Assembly: GCF_030406905.1 (NCBI RefSeq) | Contig: NZ_CP129137.1 | Location: 2,297,001 to 2,361,000, forward strand | Reading direction: 5' to 3' | DNA length: 64,000 nucleotides | Origin: Streptomyces sp. HUAS CB01 | GTDB taxonomy: Bacteria > Actinomycetota > Actinomycetes > Streptomycetales > Streptomycetaceae | In this document: piece after piece, positions 9,316 through 16,824 of the stretch | How the letters are laid out: every line of letters starts with the position of its first letter | Numbering within the stretch: position 1 is the first letter of the stretch | Notes under the pieces: generated by a model | What the model was told of the DNA's origin: nothing | What the model saw: only the letters and a program-made list of their open reading frames with translations | Database searches by the model: none | Program-made: the position numbers and the translations under genes

Positions 9316-9720
9316 CCGGGCCCTGTCCGCACGACGGCGCCGGCGGACCCCGACCGGGCCCTGACGGCCCCCTCGGGCAGCCGCATGGCCAGGCCGTGGC
9401 CGGAAGGGTCCACCGGCCCGGCACGGCACCTCGCCGCGTCGTCGCCACACCCGAGAAATCCGGTACGAGGGCGATCCTCCGCCGTGCGAGGCACCGCACC
9501 GGACGCCGGGAAGCTCCCGGCCGACCCTTCCGGCGACGGCACGTGGCCGTGTCTGACAAGTCGCGCCCGGCTCGCGACGCCTGGCACGCGCACTCGCTAC
9601 GTCGTCGGAGTCGTCCGAGTACGCCCCGTACGAGGACGACCCTCCGCCTTGCGATTGCACGCACCAGACGCCGCGAGCCCCGCCCTGCGGGCTGGACCGG
9701 CGCTATGTGCCAGACACGGC
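9316..9720. other. Gene-free interval with repeats
   Basis: These 405 bp hold no convincing gene. Two related 48-base segments (9461-9508 and 9626-9673, roughly four-fifths identical, both with tacgagg and cctccgcc) form a degenerate direct repeat. An 11-base inverted pair, GGCCGTGTCTG at 9545-9555 and its complement at 9711-9721, encloses the second copy. The pair may act as a bidirectional terminator between the convergent genes on either side. Confidence 0.5.
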
Positions 9721-10179
9721 CTAGAGGCGCCCACCGGTCATCCGGGTCACCGGGCCGTGGCCGCTGCGCTCGGAGCGCCGGCCCGCGAGGTAGGAGACCG
9801 CGCCCAGGGCCGTGGCGCCGGCCGTGGCGCCCGCCGCGATGAGCTTGCGGGCCTTCAGGACCGTCCACGCGGTCGTGGCCACGGACGCCACCTGCCCGGC
9901 GGCCGAACCGGCCCCCTTGAGGGCGGTGGTGGCCACGGAGCCCGCCGCGGTCGCGGCGCGTCCGACGCCGCTGCCCGCCGACTTGGCGGCGCGTGCCGCA
10001 CCGCTCCCCGCGTCCTCGGCGGCACGGCCGGTGGCCCTGCCCGCCGATTCCGCCTTCGCCGCGGTGCTCTCCGCGGCCTTCGCCGAGGACTCCTTGGCCT
10101 TGGCGGCGGTCGCCTTGGTCGCCTTGGTGGCACGGGTCGTCGTGCCGCTTCCGTTGTTGTTCGCGCTTGAGTTGGTCAT
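9721..10179 (-). CDS. Ala/Lys-rich protein of low complexity
   Basis: A 152-residue protein dominated by Ala, Lys, Thr and Gly. Residues about 12-60 (RATKATKATAAKAKESSAKA) look helical and basic, the middle has repeated AGSG and AGSVA segments, and the end has a possible membrane stretch around LIAAGATAGATALGAVSYLAG. The ATG at 10179 gives a natural start MTNSSANNNGSG, but upstream starts are open to 10275 and the ribosome site is weak. No family is recognised. It follows the lipoprotein-like gene on the same strand after 126 bp. Confidence 0.5.
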   Translation of the reverse strand: MTNSSANNNGSGTTTRATKATKATAAKAKESSAKAAESTAAKAESAGRATGRAAEDAGSGAARAAKSAGSGVGRAATAAGSVATTALKGAGSAAGQVASVATTAWTVLKARKLIAAGATAGATALGAVSYLAGRRSERSGHGPVTRMTGGRL

Positions 10180-10305
10180 GGCGTTCGAATTGCCGCTTCT
10201 GCCGGACACAAACGGGCCGGTGTCCCGCGGCCCGTGAGCCGGGCCGTGTTCGGGCGCGGAGCGCGGCCGGCCCACGAACGGGCGCGGCCCGCGGAACCGT
10301 GCCGG

Positions 10306-10884
10306 TCAGCCGCCGCTCAGCTGGGTGGCCGACGGTACCTTCTCCTTCACCACCGCGCCGGCGCTCCGGCCCGCGTCCTTGACCTGGTTGATGACGTTCT
10401 CGAAGGCGCCGACGTCGGCGTCGCCCACCTGTCCCTTGCGGATCTTGGAGCCGAGGCCCTTCAGGGACTCGATGCCCGCCGTGACCGGCGCGATCGCCTT
10501 CGAGAGCAACGGGTCGCCCTTGGCGTTGTCCGCCGCCGCCTTGAGCCTGTTGTACGCGAACGCGCCCGCCAGGCCGGCCTTCACGAGCGTGACCTTCCGG
10601 CCCTCCGCACCGTTCTGGAACTTCCCGGCCCGGTACGGCTTGACGATCCACTGGTAGATCGCGCCCGCCGCGAGTCCGGCGTTCGCCACGAACCGGGTCT
10701 TGGCGAACTTCTGCGCCTCCACCGTGTCCGTCGGCGTGGCCGCCGCGTCCGCCTCGTCCTCCCCGCCGCACGCCGCGGTGGCGCCGAGCAGCGCGCAGCA
10801 CAGCAGCAGGGCGACGGCCGCCCGGCGCAGCCGCCGGCCCGTCCTGGTGCGTGCCCGGCGGGCGGTCGTTGCCGGAGTCGGCAT
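10306..10884 (-). CDS. Putative lipoprotein of unknown function
   Basis: A 192-residue exported protein. It has a basic start, a hydrophobic core VALLLCCALLGATAACGG and a probable lipid-modified Cys. The mature part contains helical segments such as GLAAGAIYQWIVKPYRAGKF and KVTLVKAGLAGAFAYNRLKA, followed by SLKGLGSKIRKG. AGGAGG lies seven bases before the ATG. A similar protein in other actinobacteria has no assigned function to my knowledge. It diverges from the small membrane protein at 11066. Confidence 0.7.
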   Translation of the reverse strand: MPTPATTARRARTRTGRRLRRAAVALLLCCALLGATAACGGEDEADAAATPTDTVEAQKFAKTRFVANAGLAAGAIYQWIVKPYRAGKFQNGAEGRKVTLVKAGLAGAFAYNRLKAAADNAKGDPLLSKAIAPVTAGIESLKGLGSKIRKGQVGDADVGAFENVINQVKDAGRSAGAVVKEKVPSATQLSGG

Positions 10885-11065
10885 GGCAGTCCTCCTGGCC
10901 TCCCCGAGCTCCTGACCTCCCCGGGTCCGGCCTCCCGGGTCCGGGCCTCCCCGGACCGCCGCTCCCCGAGGCCTCTCGCGCCAGCGTCACCCAGCATCGG
11001 CCGTTGCGCCACTCGGGCGATTCCGTCCCGGGTTTGGTTCAACGAAGAACGGCAATCCGGTTGCC

Positions 11066-11359
11066 ATGTCTCCCCGCAGAAGTGGTAGCAACCAGGCGGC
11101 GACGATCATCATGGTGGTCGCCGATGTGATGGCCGTCATCATCGGCCTGTGGATCCTGATGTACCTGCTGGACGCGAACCGCGCCAACGACCTGGTCATC
11201 CTGATCCGGGACGTGGCCGGCTGGCTCGCCGGCTGGTCGCACGATCTGTTCACGTTCGACGAGGCGTGGGCGCGGGTCGTGGCGGGCTACGGCCTCGCCG
11301 CGGTCGTGTACCTCTTCGTCGGACACGCCGTGGCGGGCCGGCTGCGCCGCCACAGCTGA
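11066..11359 (+). CDS. Small membrane protein
   Basis: A 97-residue protein with a hydrophobic helix at about 12-35, an amphipathic middle (ILIRDVAGWLAGWSHDLFTF) and a second helix at about 72-90, ending in an Arg-rich tail GRLRRHS. It has no known domain. The ATG at 11066 begins MSPRRSGSN. It is convergent with the alpha/alpha-barrel gene, and a hairpin lies between them. Confidence 0.65.
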   Translation: MSPRRSGSNQAATIIMVVADVMAVIIGLWILMYLLDANRANDLVILIRDVAGWLAGWSHDLFTFDEAWARVVAGYGLAAVVYLFVGHAVAGRLRRHS

Positions 11360-11402
11360 CCCCCTCCCCCGCGCGGTCGTCGCACCGACGCACCTGGGCC
11401 GG

Positions 11403-11451
11403 GTCCGACAGACAGCCACGCCCTCCGGGCGGACGGCGCCATCTGTCGGAC
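11403..11451. terminator. Bidirectional hairpin between convergent genes
   Basis: GTCCGACAGA (11403-11412) and TCTGTCGGAC (11442-11451) pair perfectly over 10 bp around a GC-rich loop. The hairpin lies between the stops of the small membrane protein and of the alpha/alpha-barrel gene. Confidence 0.55.
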
Positions 11452-11456
11452 ACCGC

Positions 11457-12551
11457 CTACCGGCAGCACTCCGGTTCGAGGCCGCGCGGAAGCCGCTCCC
11501 CGCCGAACACCGCGGTGGTCGCCTCGTCGCCCCCCAGGGCGGCCACCGCGAGCAGCAGCGAACCCGCCGTCCAGGTGGTGAGTTCCTCCGGCCACACGGC
11601 GCGGTTGCCCTCGAAGACGTAACCCGTCCAGTACATGCCGCCGTCGGCGCGCAGGTGCTTGATGGACTGCAGGATCTCCAGCGCCCGGTCGGACTCCCCC
11701 ACCGCCCAGAGCGCCAGGGCCAGTTCGCAGCTCTCGCCGCCCGTCACCCACGGGTTGGGCAGTACGCACCGCACCCCGAGCCCGGGGACCACGAACGCGT
11801 CCCAGCGCGCGTCGATCCTGGCCTTCGCCTCGTCGCCGGTGAGGGCGCCGCCGAGGACCGGGTAGTACCAGTCCATCGAGTACTGCGACTTGTCGAGGAA
11901 GCGGTCCTGGTGCCGGCGGATCGCGTGCCCGAGGGCTCCGGTCGCCAACTCCCAGTCCGGCTGCGGCTCCTCGCGCTCCTCGGCGATGGCGAGGGCGCAG
12001 CGCAGCGCGTGGAAGATCGACGAACTCCCGGTCAGCAGCGCGTCGTCGACCGCCGCGCCGCCGTCCTCGGGTGCCTCGCGCTTCCAGCCGATCTGGCCGC
12101 CGGGCTGCTGGAGCCGGAGCACGAACTCGATCGCCGCGTGGACGGACGGCCACATCCGGTCCAGGAACACGTCGTCCCCGGTCGCCAGGTAGTGGTGCCA
12201 GACGCCGACGGCCAGGTAGGCGCAGAAGTTGGTCTCGCGGCTCCGGTCGGTGGGCCGGTCGGCCTCGCCGTCGTGGTACGCGGCGTACCAGGAGCCGTCG
12301 TCGTTCTGATGGCGTGCCAGCCACTCGTAGGCGCGGGCCGCCGCGGTGTGCTCGCCCGCCGCGTCCAGGGCCATCGCGGCCTCGGTGTGGTCCCACGGGT
12401 CGAGGTGGTGTCCCCGGAACCAGGGGATCGCCCCGTCCTCGCGCTGGACGGCGAGGATGCCGGCGACGGTCTCGGCGGCCTGTTCGGCGGTGAGGACCCC
12501 GGGCAGGACGAGATGCTCGGTACGCCCTTGGCGGCGCCAGGGCACGGTCAC
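11457..12551 (-). CDS. Prenyltransferase-like alpha/alpha-barrel protein
   Basis: A 364-residue cytoplasmic protein made of helical repeats of the kind annotated as prenyltransferase/squalene oxidase repeats or glycoside-hydrolase-type barrels: QREDGAIPWFRGHHLDPWDH, RHQNDDGSWYAAY and SIKHLRADGGMYWTGYVFEG. No terpene-cyclase DxDD motif is seen. The GTG start at 12551 overlaps the methyltransferase stop by 4 bp (GTGA), so translation is coupled. With the methyltransferase and glycosyltransferase it forms a three-gene unit, which suggests modification of a glycan or glycolipid. The reaction is unknown. Confidence 0.7.
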   Translation of the reverse strand: MTVPWRRQGRTEHLVLPGVLTAEQAAETVAGILAVQREDGAIPWFRGHHLDPWDHTEAAMALDAAGEHTAAARAYEWLARHQNDDGSWYAAYHDGEADRPTDRSRETNFCAYLAVGVWHHYLATGDDVFLDRMWPSVHAAIEFVLRLQQPGGQIGWKREAPEDGGAAVDDALLTGSSSIFHALRCALAIAEEREEPQPDWELATGALGHAIRRHQDRFLDKSQYSMDWYYPVLGGALTGDEAKARIDARWDAFVVPGLGVRCVLPNPWVTGGESCELALALWAVGESDRALEILQSIKHLRADGGMYWTGYVFEGNRAVWPEELTTWTAGSLLLAVAALGGDEATTAVFGGERLPRGLEPECCR

Positions 12552-13279
12552 GCGTCGGCCTTCGGGAGGTGCGGCTTGGTCGCGTACACCACGAAGCTCT
12601 TGCCGACGAGCGGGTTCAGCGCCTGCTCGGCGACCCTGGTGAGCAGGGGCTTCTTCATGATGTCCCAGACCAGGAGCTTGTGGTAGGCGCGCACCGGCAG
12701 CGCCTTGTCGTTGTCGACGCCGAACGCGCACTTCAGCCACCAGTACGGCGAGTGCAGGGCGTGCGCGTGGTGGGTGCCGTACGGCTTGAGGCCCGCCTCG
12801 CGGATCCTGCCGACGAGTTCGTCGGCCTTGTAGATGCGGATGTGGCCGCCCTCGACCTCGTGGTACTCGTCGGACAGCGCCCAGCAGATCTTCTCGGGAC
12901 CGTAGCGGGGCACGGTGACGGTGATCCGGCCGCCGGGCCTGAGCACGCGGACCATCTCGGCGAGGACGCCCTTGTCGTCCGGGATGTGCTCCATCACCTC
13001 GGAGATGATGACGACGTCGAACGACTCGTCGGGGAAGGGCAGGTTGAGCGCGTCGCCCTCCATCGCGGTGGCGCTCGCGCCCTCGGGCGCCTCGCCGGCC
13101 TCCTTCATCGCCGCGAACCACTTGGCGACCTCGCGGATCTCCTCGCGGTTCCGGTCGAGGGCCACGACCCTGGCTCCGCGCCGGTAGCACTCGAACGCGT
13201 GCCGGCCGGCACCGCAGCCGAGGTCCAGCACGCGGTCGCCCGGGGCGAGCGGAAAGCGGGAGAAGTCGACGGTCAGCAC
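12548..13279 (-). CDS. Class I SAM-dependent methyltransferase
   Basis: A 243-residue Methyltransf_11-type enzyme. Motif I is VLDLGCGAGRHAF near residue 18, followed by an acidic ribose contact VVALDRN and motifs SFDVVIISEVMEHIPD and LRPGGRITVTVP. The GTG start at 13279 has GAAGGG upstream. It lies 121 bp after the glycosyltransferase and overlaps the barrel-protein gene, so the three are one transcription unit. The substrate is unknown but is probably a product of the glycosyltransferase. Confidence 0.82.
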   Translation of the reverse strand: MLTVDFSRFPLAPGDRVLDLGCGAGRHAFECYRRGARVVALDRNREEIREVAKWFAAMKEAGEAPEGASATAMEGDALNLPFPDESFDVVIISEVMEHIPDDKGVLAEMVRVLRPGGRITVTVPRYGPEKICWALSDEYHEVEGGHIRIYKADELVGRIREAGLKPYGTHHAHALHSPYWWLKCAFGVDNDKALPVRAYHKLLVWDIMKKPLLTRVAEQALNPLVGKSFVVYATKPHLPKADA

Positions 13280-13400
13280 GAGGTCTGCCCTTCCGGGTGG
13301 GTCACGGCGCCCTCGCTGGGGGCGCGCTTTGCAGATGGTGCGGGCCCGCCGTCCGCACCCGCGGAGCGGGTCCTCGCCCGCGGTGCGGAACGCCGGGTGT

Positions 13401-14714
13401 TCATCGGGCACCGGCCGGGGCCGGACGTGCCGCGATGGCCTCGCGGTAGAGCTGCGCCGTGCCCTGGGCCGCGCGGGCCCAGGTGAAGCGGGACAGGACG
13501 CGGGCCCGCCCGGCCGTGCCGATACGGCGGCGCAGGTCGGCGTCCCCGAGGAGCCGGCCGAGCGCGCCGGCGAGGGCGTGGGCGTCGCCGGGCGGCACGG
13601 CGAGGCAGGTCTCGCCGTCGGGACCGGTGACCTCCGGGATGGCGCCGCCGGTCGTGGCGACCAGCGGGGTGCCGGTGGCCATCGCCTCGGCGGCCGGCAG
13701 CGAGAAACCCTCGTACAGCGACGGCACACAGGCCACCTGGGCGCCGCGCACGAGGTCCACCAGCTCCTGGTCGGAGATGCCCTTCACGAACCGCACGGCG
13801 TCCCCGAGCCCGTACCGCTCGATCATCCGGGCCACGGGTCCGTCCTCGGCGCGCTTGCCGACGACGACGAGATGGGCGTCCGGCTGCTCGGTACGGAGCT
13901 TGGCGAGCGCCTCCACGAGGTACACCAGGCCCTTGAGGGGCACGTCGGCGCTCGACGTCGTCACGATCCGGCCGGGCACCTCGGCCACCGACGGGTCCGG
14001 CGAGAAGAGATCGGTGTCGGCGCCGATGTGCACGACCCGGACCCGCTCCGGGCGGACGCCGAGGTGCTCGACGATCTCCTGCTCGGAGGAGCCGGAGACG
14101 GTGAGGACGTTCGGCAGCCGGCGCGCGACCCTCTTCTGCATCCGGGTGAAGCCGTACCAGCGGCGCACCGACGCCCGGCGGCGCCAGTCCTGCGCGGCGT
14201 CGAGCTCCAACTGCCGGTCGACGGTGATGGGGTGGTGGATGGTGGTGACGAGCGGCGCGCCGAGGTCGCCGAGCAGCCCGTACCCGAGGGTCTGGTTGTC
14301 GTGGACGACGTCGAACTCGCCCCGGCGCGCCAGCAGATGGCGCCGTGCGCGCAGCGAGAACGTCAGCGGCTCCGGGAAGCCCCCGGTCCACATCGTGGCG
14401 ACCTCGACCCCGTCGATCCAGTCGCGGTACTCGTCGCGCCCGGGCGTGCGGAAGGGGTCGGGCTGCCGGTACAGGTCGAGGCTGGGCAGCTCGGTGAGCG
14501 GCACGCCCTCGTCGAGGACGGGGAAGGGCTGGGCGCCGATCACCTCGACGCGGTGACCGAGGCGGGCGAGCTCCCGCGACAGATGGCGTACGTAGACGCC
14601 CTGGCCCCCGCAGAACGGGTTGCCCTTGTAGGTGAGGAGCGCGATGCGCAGTGGTCGGTCACCGGCACCGGACGCACCCCCACGGGGCCCGGCCGCTATG
14701 GCCTCAGCGGTCAC
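13401..14714 (-). CDS. Glycosyltransferase family 4
   Basis: A 437-residue GT-B fold enzyme. The N-terminal acceptor domain starts RIALLTYKGNPFCGGQGVYV, and the C-terminal nucleotide-sugar domain has the EX7E motif in YEGFSLPAAEAMATGTPLVA. It is expected to transfer a sugar from an NDP donor to a lipid or small-molecule acceptor in the cytoplasm. Its promoter region is shared with the divergent KstR-like gene and holds a KstR-type box, so it may be under the same control. It is first in the glycosyltransferase, methyltransferase, barrel-protein unit. Confidence 0.85.
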   Translation of the reverse strand: MTAEAIAAGPRGGASGAGDRPLRIALLTYKGNPFCGGQGVYVRHLSRELARLGHRVEVIGAQPFPVLDEGVPLTELPSLDLYRQPDPFRTPGRDEYRDWIDGVEVATMWTGGFPEPLTFSLRARRHLLARRGEFDVVHDNQTLGYGLLGDLGAPLVTTIHHPITVDRQLELDAAQDWRRRASVRRWYGFTRMQKRVARRLPNVLTVSGSSEQEIVEHLGVRPERVRVVHIGADTDLFSPDPSVAEVPGRIVTTSSADVPLKGLVYLVEALAKLRTEQPDAHLVVVGKRAEDGPVARMIERYGLGDAVRFVKGISDQELVDLVRGAQVACVPSLYEGFSLPAAEAMATGTPLVATTGGAIPEVTGPDGETCLAVPPGDAHALAGALGRLLGDADLRRRIGTAGRARVLSRFTWARAAQGTAQLYREAIAARPAPAGAR

Positions 14715-14768
14715 CTACGGCCCCCTTCTCACTCCACTTTCGCCGGAGCGTAACCGCTCGCGCTAATC

Positions 14769-14782
14769 TAGAACAAGTTCCA
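14769..14782. promoter_or_regulatory. KstR-type operator in the kstR / glycosyltransferase promoter
   Basis: TAGAACAAGTTCCA fits TnnAACnnGTTnnA at every defined position. It is followed by a direct repeat CTTGATCG (14785-14792 and 14795-14802). The site would allow autoregulation of the KstR-like gene and control of the divergent glycosyltransferase. Confidence 0.75.
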
Positions 14783-14988
14783 CACTTGATCGTTCTTGAT
14801 CGCTCAAGGAGCATCGAATCTACCGGCAGGTAGCGCTGCTGTGAGGCCCGGAGCAGGTGATTCGCGCCACGGCGCGGAGCCCTGCCATGCTGGGCCCTCC
14901 GCGGCTCCCGAGGCGGGAATGCAGCACGGATCCGGACAGCGGGCCGGGAAGGGCCCCTGGAGCGGGGACGGGGACGGGGACGGAAGAG

Positions 14989-15696
14989 ATGAGCGCGGAA
15001 GCCAGGCCGGCGGTTCCGGCGGCCCCACCCCTGACGGAGCGCCAGGAGGCCAGGCGCCGTCGCATCCTGCACGCCACCGCGCAGCTGGCGAGCCGCGGCG
15101 GTTTCGACGCCGTGCAGATGCGCGAGGTCGCCGAGGCCGCCGGGGTCGCGCTCGGCACGCTGTACCGCTACTTCCCCTCCAAGGTGCACCTGCTCGTGGC
15201 CACGATGCAGGACCAGCTCCAGCATCTGCACACCACCCTGCGCAAGCGCCCGCCGGTCGCGGACAGCGCGGCGCAGCGGGTGGCCGAGACCCTGATGCGG
15301 GCGTTCCGCGCACTGCAGCGCGAACCGCATCTGGCGGACGCGATGGTGCGGGCGCTGACGTTCGCCGACCGCAGCGTCAGCCCCGAGGTCGACACGGTCT
15401 CGCGCCAGACCACGGCGATCATCCTGGACGCGATGGGCCTGGAGAACCCGACACCCGAACAGCTCTCCGCCGTCCGGGTCATCGAGCACACCTGGCACTC
15501 GGCCCTGATCACCTGGCTGTCGGGCCGCGCCTCGATCGCCCAGGTGAAGATCGACATCGAGACGGTCTGCCGTCTGATCGACCTCACGGACCCGGAACGG
15601 CCGCCCGGCGGACGGACCGGCCGGAGCACGGACCCGCGGACCGGCCGGAGCGGGCGTCAGGAGACCGGCCGGAGCGGGCGTCAGGAGACCGGCTGA
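14989..15696 (+). CDS. kstR: TetR-family sterol catabolism repressor, KstR-like
   Basis: A 235-residue TetR repressor. The helix-turn-helix region GGFDAVQMREVAEAAGVALG and the following LYRYFPSKVHLLV are very close to mycobacterial KstR as I know it, and the ligand domain keeps the EHTWHSALITWLSGRAS stretch. KstR represses sterol catabolism genes and is released by a sterol-CoA metabolite. The ATG at 14989 was chosen over GTG at 14857 because the latter adds a Pro/Gly-rich leader. The last 25 residues are a tandem GRSGRQETG repeat. Its 3' end overlaps the convergent TPR gene by 16 bp. Matching KstR boxes occur at several promoters in this window. Confidence 0.85.
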   Translation: MSAEARPAVPAAPPLTERQEARRRRILHATAQLASRGGFDAVQMREVAEAAGVALGTLYRYFPSKVHLLVATMQDQLQHLHTTLRKRPPVADSAAQRVAETLMRAFRALQREPHLADAMVRALTFADRSVSPEVDTVSRQTTAIILDAMGLENPTPEQLSAVRVIEHTWHSALITWLSGRASIAQVKIDIETVCRLIDLTDPERPPGGRTGRSTDPRTGRSGRQETGRSGRQETG

Positions 15697-16553
15697 AGCG
15701 CGCTCCAGCCGCGCCCGCCGGCGACCTGCCCCGACCACACGTCGAGGATCCGTCCGGCCTCTTCCGGCGGCGCCGCGAGCGCGATCTCCTGCTCCCCCGC
15801 GTGGACGCTGTCTCCCCCGTACTCGACGGTCCCCTCGCTGCAGCATCTGCAGTGCAGGACGAAGCCCCTCTTGGGCTCGGCGCCGAAGCCCTCCTCCGCG
15901 AAAAGCCCCACCAGGGCGTGGACGTCCGCCGCCTCGGCCGCGTGCACGGTCACCACCAGGGTGGGCAGGGGTGAGGGCTCGAAGAGGACCAGTTCGTCGA
16001 AGACGGCGATCCGCTGCCCGTCGACCACCCGCTCCCCCTTCGGCTCCCCGTCGTGCACGACGACCTCGCCGAACCGCCGGCCGCCGGTGAAGGGCACGCT
16101 GACCACCTGCGCCCTGGTGGGGCAGAGCCGCCGCGCCCACACGACCTCCTGCCCGCCGTCCGTCTCCAGCCGCACACAGGCCATGCCGAAGGCGCCGTCG
16201 ACGTCGATCGGTCCCTCCCCCTCCGGTACCGGGACGCCGAAACCCTCCCAGGCGTCGCGGGCCACCTCCCACTCGCGCAGGATCGTCGCCGCGATGCCGA
16301 GGTTCCAGAACGCCGGATCGCCCTCGCCCCGCGGGGCCCGGGCCGCCGCCTCGCGGCCGAGCGCGTAGGCCTTCGGCCAGTCCCGCAGGAACTTGTACGC
16401 GAGGGCCGCGTCGTACCACCACGCGCCGCCGGCCTTCTCGTCCGGGAAGTGGGCGAGCACCTGCTCGTACGTCTCCGCGCACCGCCGCCACTCCTCGGCC
16501 CCGAAGGCCTCCCTGGCGCGTTCGAGCAGCCGCCTGGCCTCTGCTTTCTCCAT
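15681..16553 (-). CDS. TPR-repeat protein
   Basis: A 290-residue cytoplasmic protein. Residues 1-100 read as tetratricopeptide-like helices (ARRLLERAREAFGAEEWRRC, WWYDAALAYKFLRDWPKAYA). The second half is beta-rich, with a Cys cluster in FVLHCRCCSEGTVEYGG that could bind metal. The ATG at 16553 was chosen because upstream sequence is Arg/Ser-rich shadow. Its stop lies inside the last codons of the convergent KstR-like gene. It follows the ferredoxin by 37 bp on the same strand and may be transcribed with it. The function is unknown. Confidence 0.75.
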   Translation of the reverse strand: MEKAEARRLLERAREAFGAEEWRRCAETYEQVLAHFPDEKAGGAWWYDAALAYKFLRDWPKAYALGREAAARAPRGEGDPAFWNLGIAATILREWEVARDAWEGFGVPVPEGEGPIDVDGAFGMACVRLETDGGQEVVWARRLCPTRAQVVSVPFTGGRRFGEVVVHDGEPKGERVVDGQRIAVFDELVLFEPSPLPTLVVTVHAAEAADVHALVGLFAEEGFGAEPKRGFVLHCRCCSEGTVEYGGDSVHAGEQEIALAAPPEEAGRILDVWSGQVAGGRGWSALQPVS

Positions 16554-16590
16554 GTTCCCCACCCTGATCGCGGTACCGGACCGCTGGAGG

Positions 16591-16824
16591 CTACTCCTCG
16601 GGCGGGAACACCGCCTCACCACTCCCCGGCAGCCGGATCGAGATCGCCTCGACCGGGCAGCCCTCCGCCGCCGCGAGGATGTCCTCGTTCGCGTCGGTCT
16701 CCGGCTCGGTGGGGTGCGACTGGCGCGCCGCGTCCAGCTTGAAGCCGTCCGGCGCGCTGCTGACACACATCCCCGAACCGATGCACACACCCCGGTCGAC
16801 CTCGACCTGCCAGCGGTCACCCAT
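16591..16824 (-). CDS. 3Fe-4S ferredoxin
   Basis: A 77-residue ferredoxin. Three cysteines, C14, C20 and C56 (CIGSGMC and GCPVEA), fit the 3Fe-4S pattern C-x5-C...C-P found in ferredoxins that feed actinobacterial cytochromes P450. The fourth cysteine of 4Fe-4S proteins is absent. The start overlaps the stop of the aldehyde dehydrogenase gene (TGATG), so the two are coupled. It is a natural electron donor candidate for CYP125 at 28615-29868, which has no ferredoxin gene beside it. Confidence 0.88.
   Translation of the reverse strand: MGDRWQVEVDRGVCIGSGMCVSSAPDGFKLDAARQSHPTEPETDANEDILAAAEGCPVEAISIRLPGSGEAVFPPEE

Noticed and set aside
9312..9593. 93-codon minus-strand open frame
   Set aside because: It lies in the repeat-bearing gap, lacks a ribosome site and has shadow-like composition.
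11457..12551. Terpene cyclase call for the barrel protein
   Set aside because: Helical repeats resemble this fold class, but no DxDD or DDxxD catalytic motif is visible.
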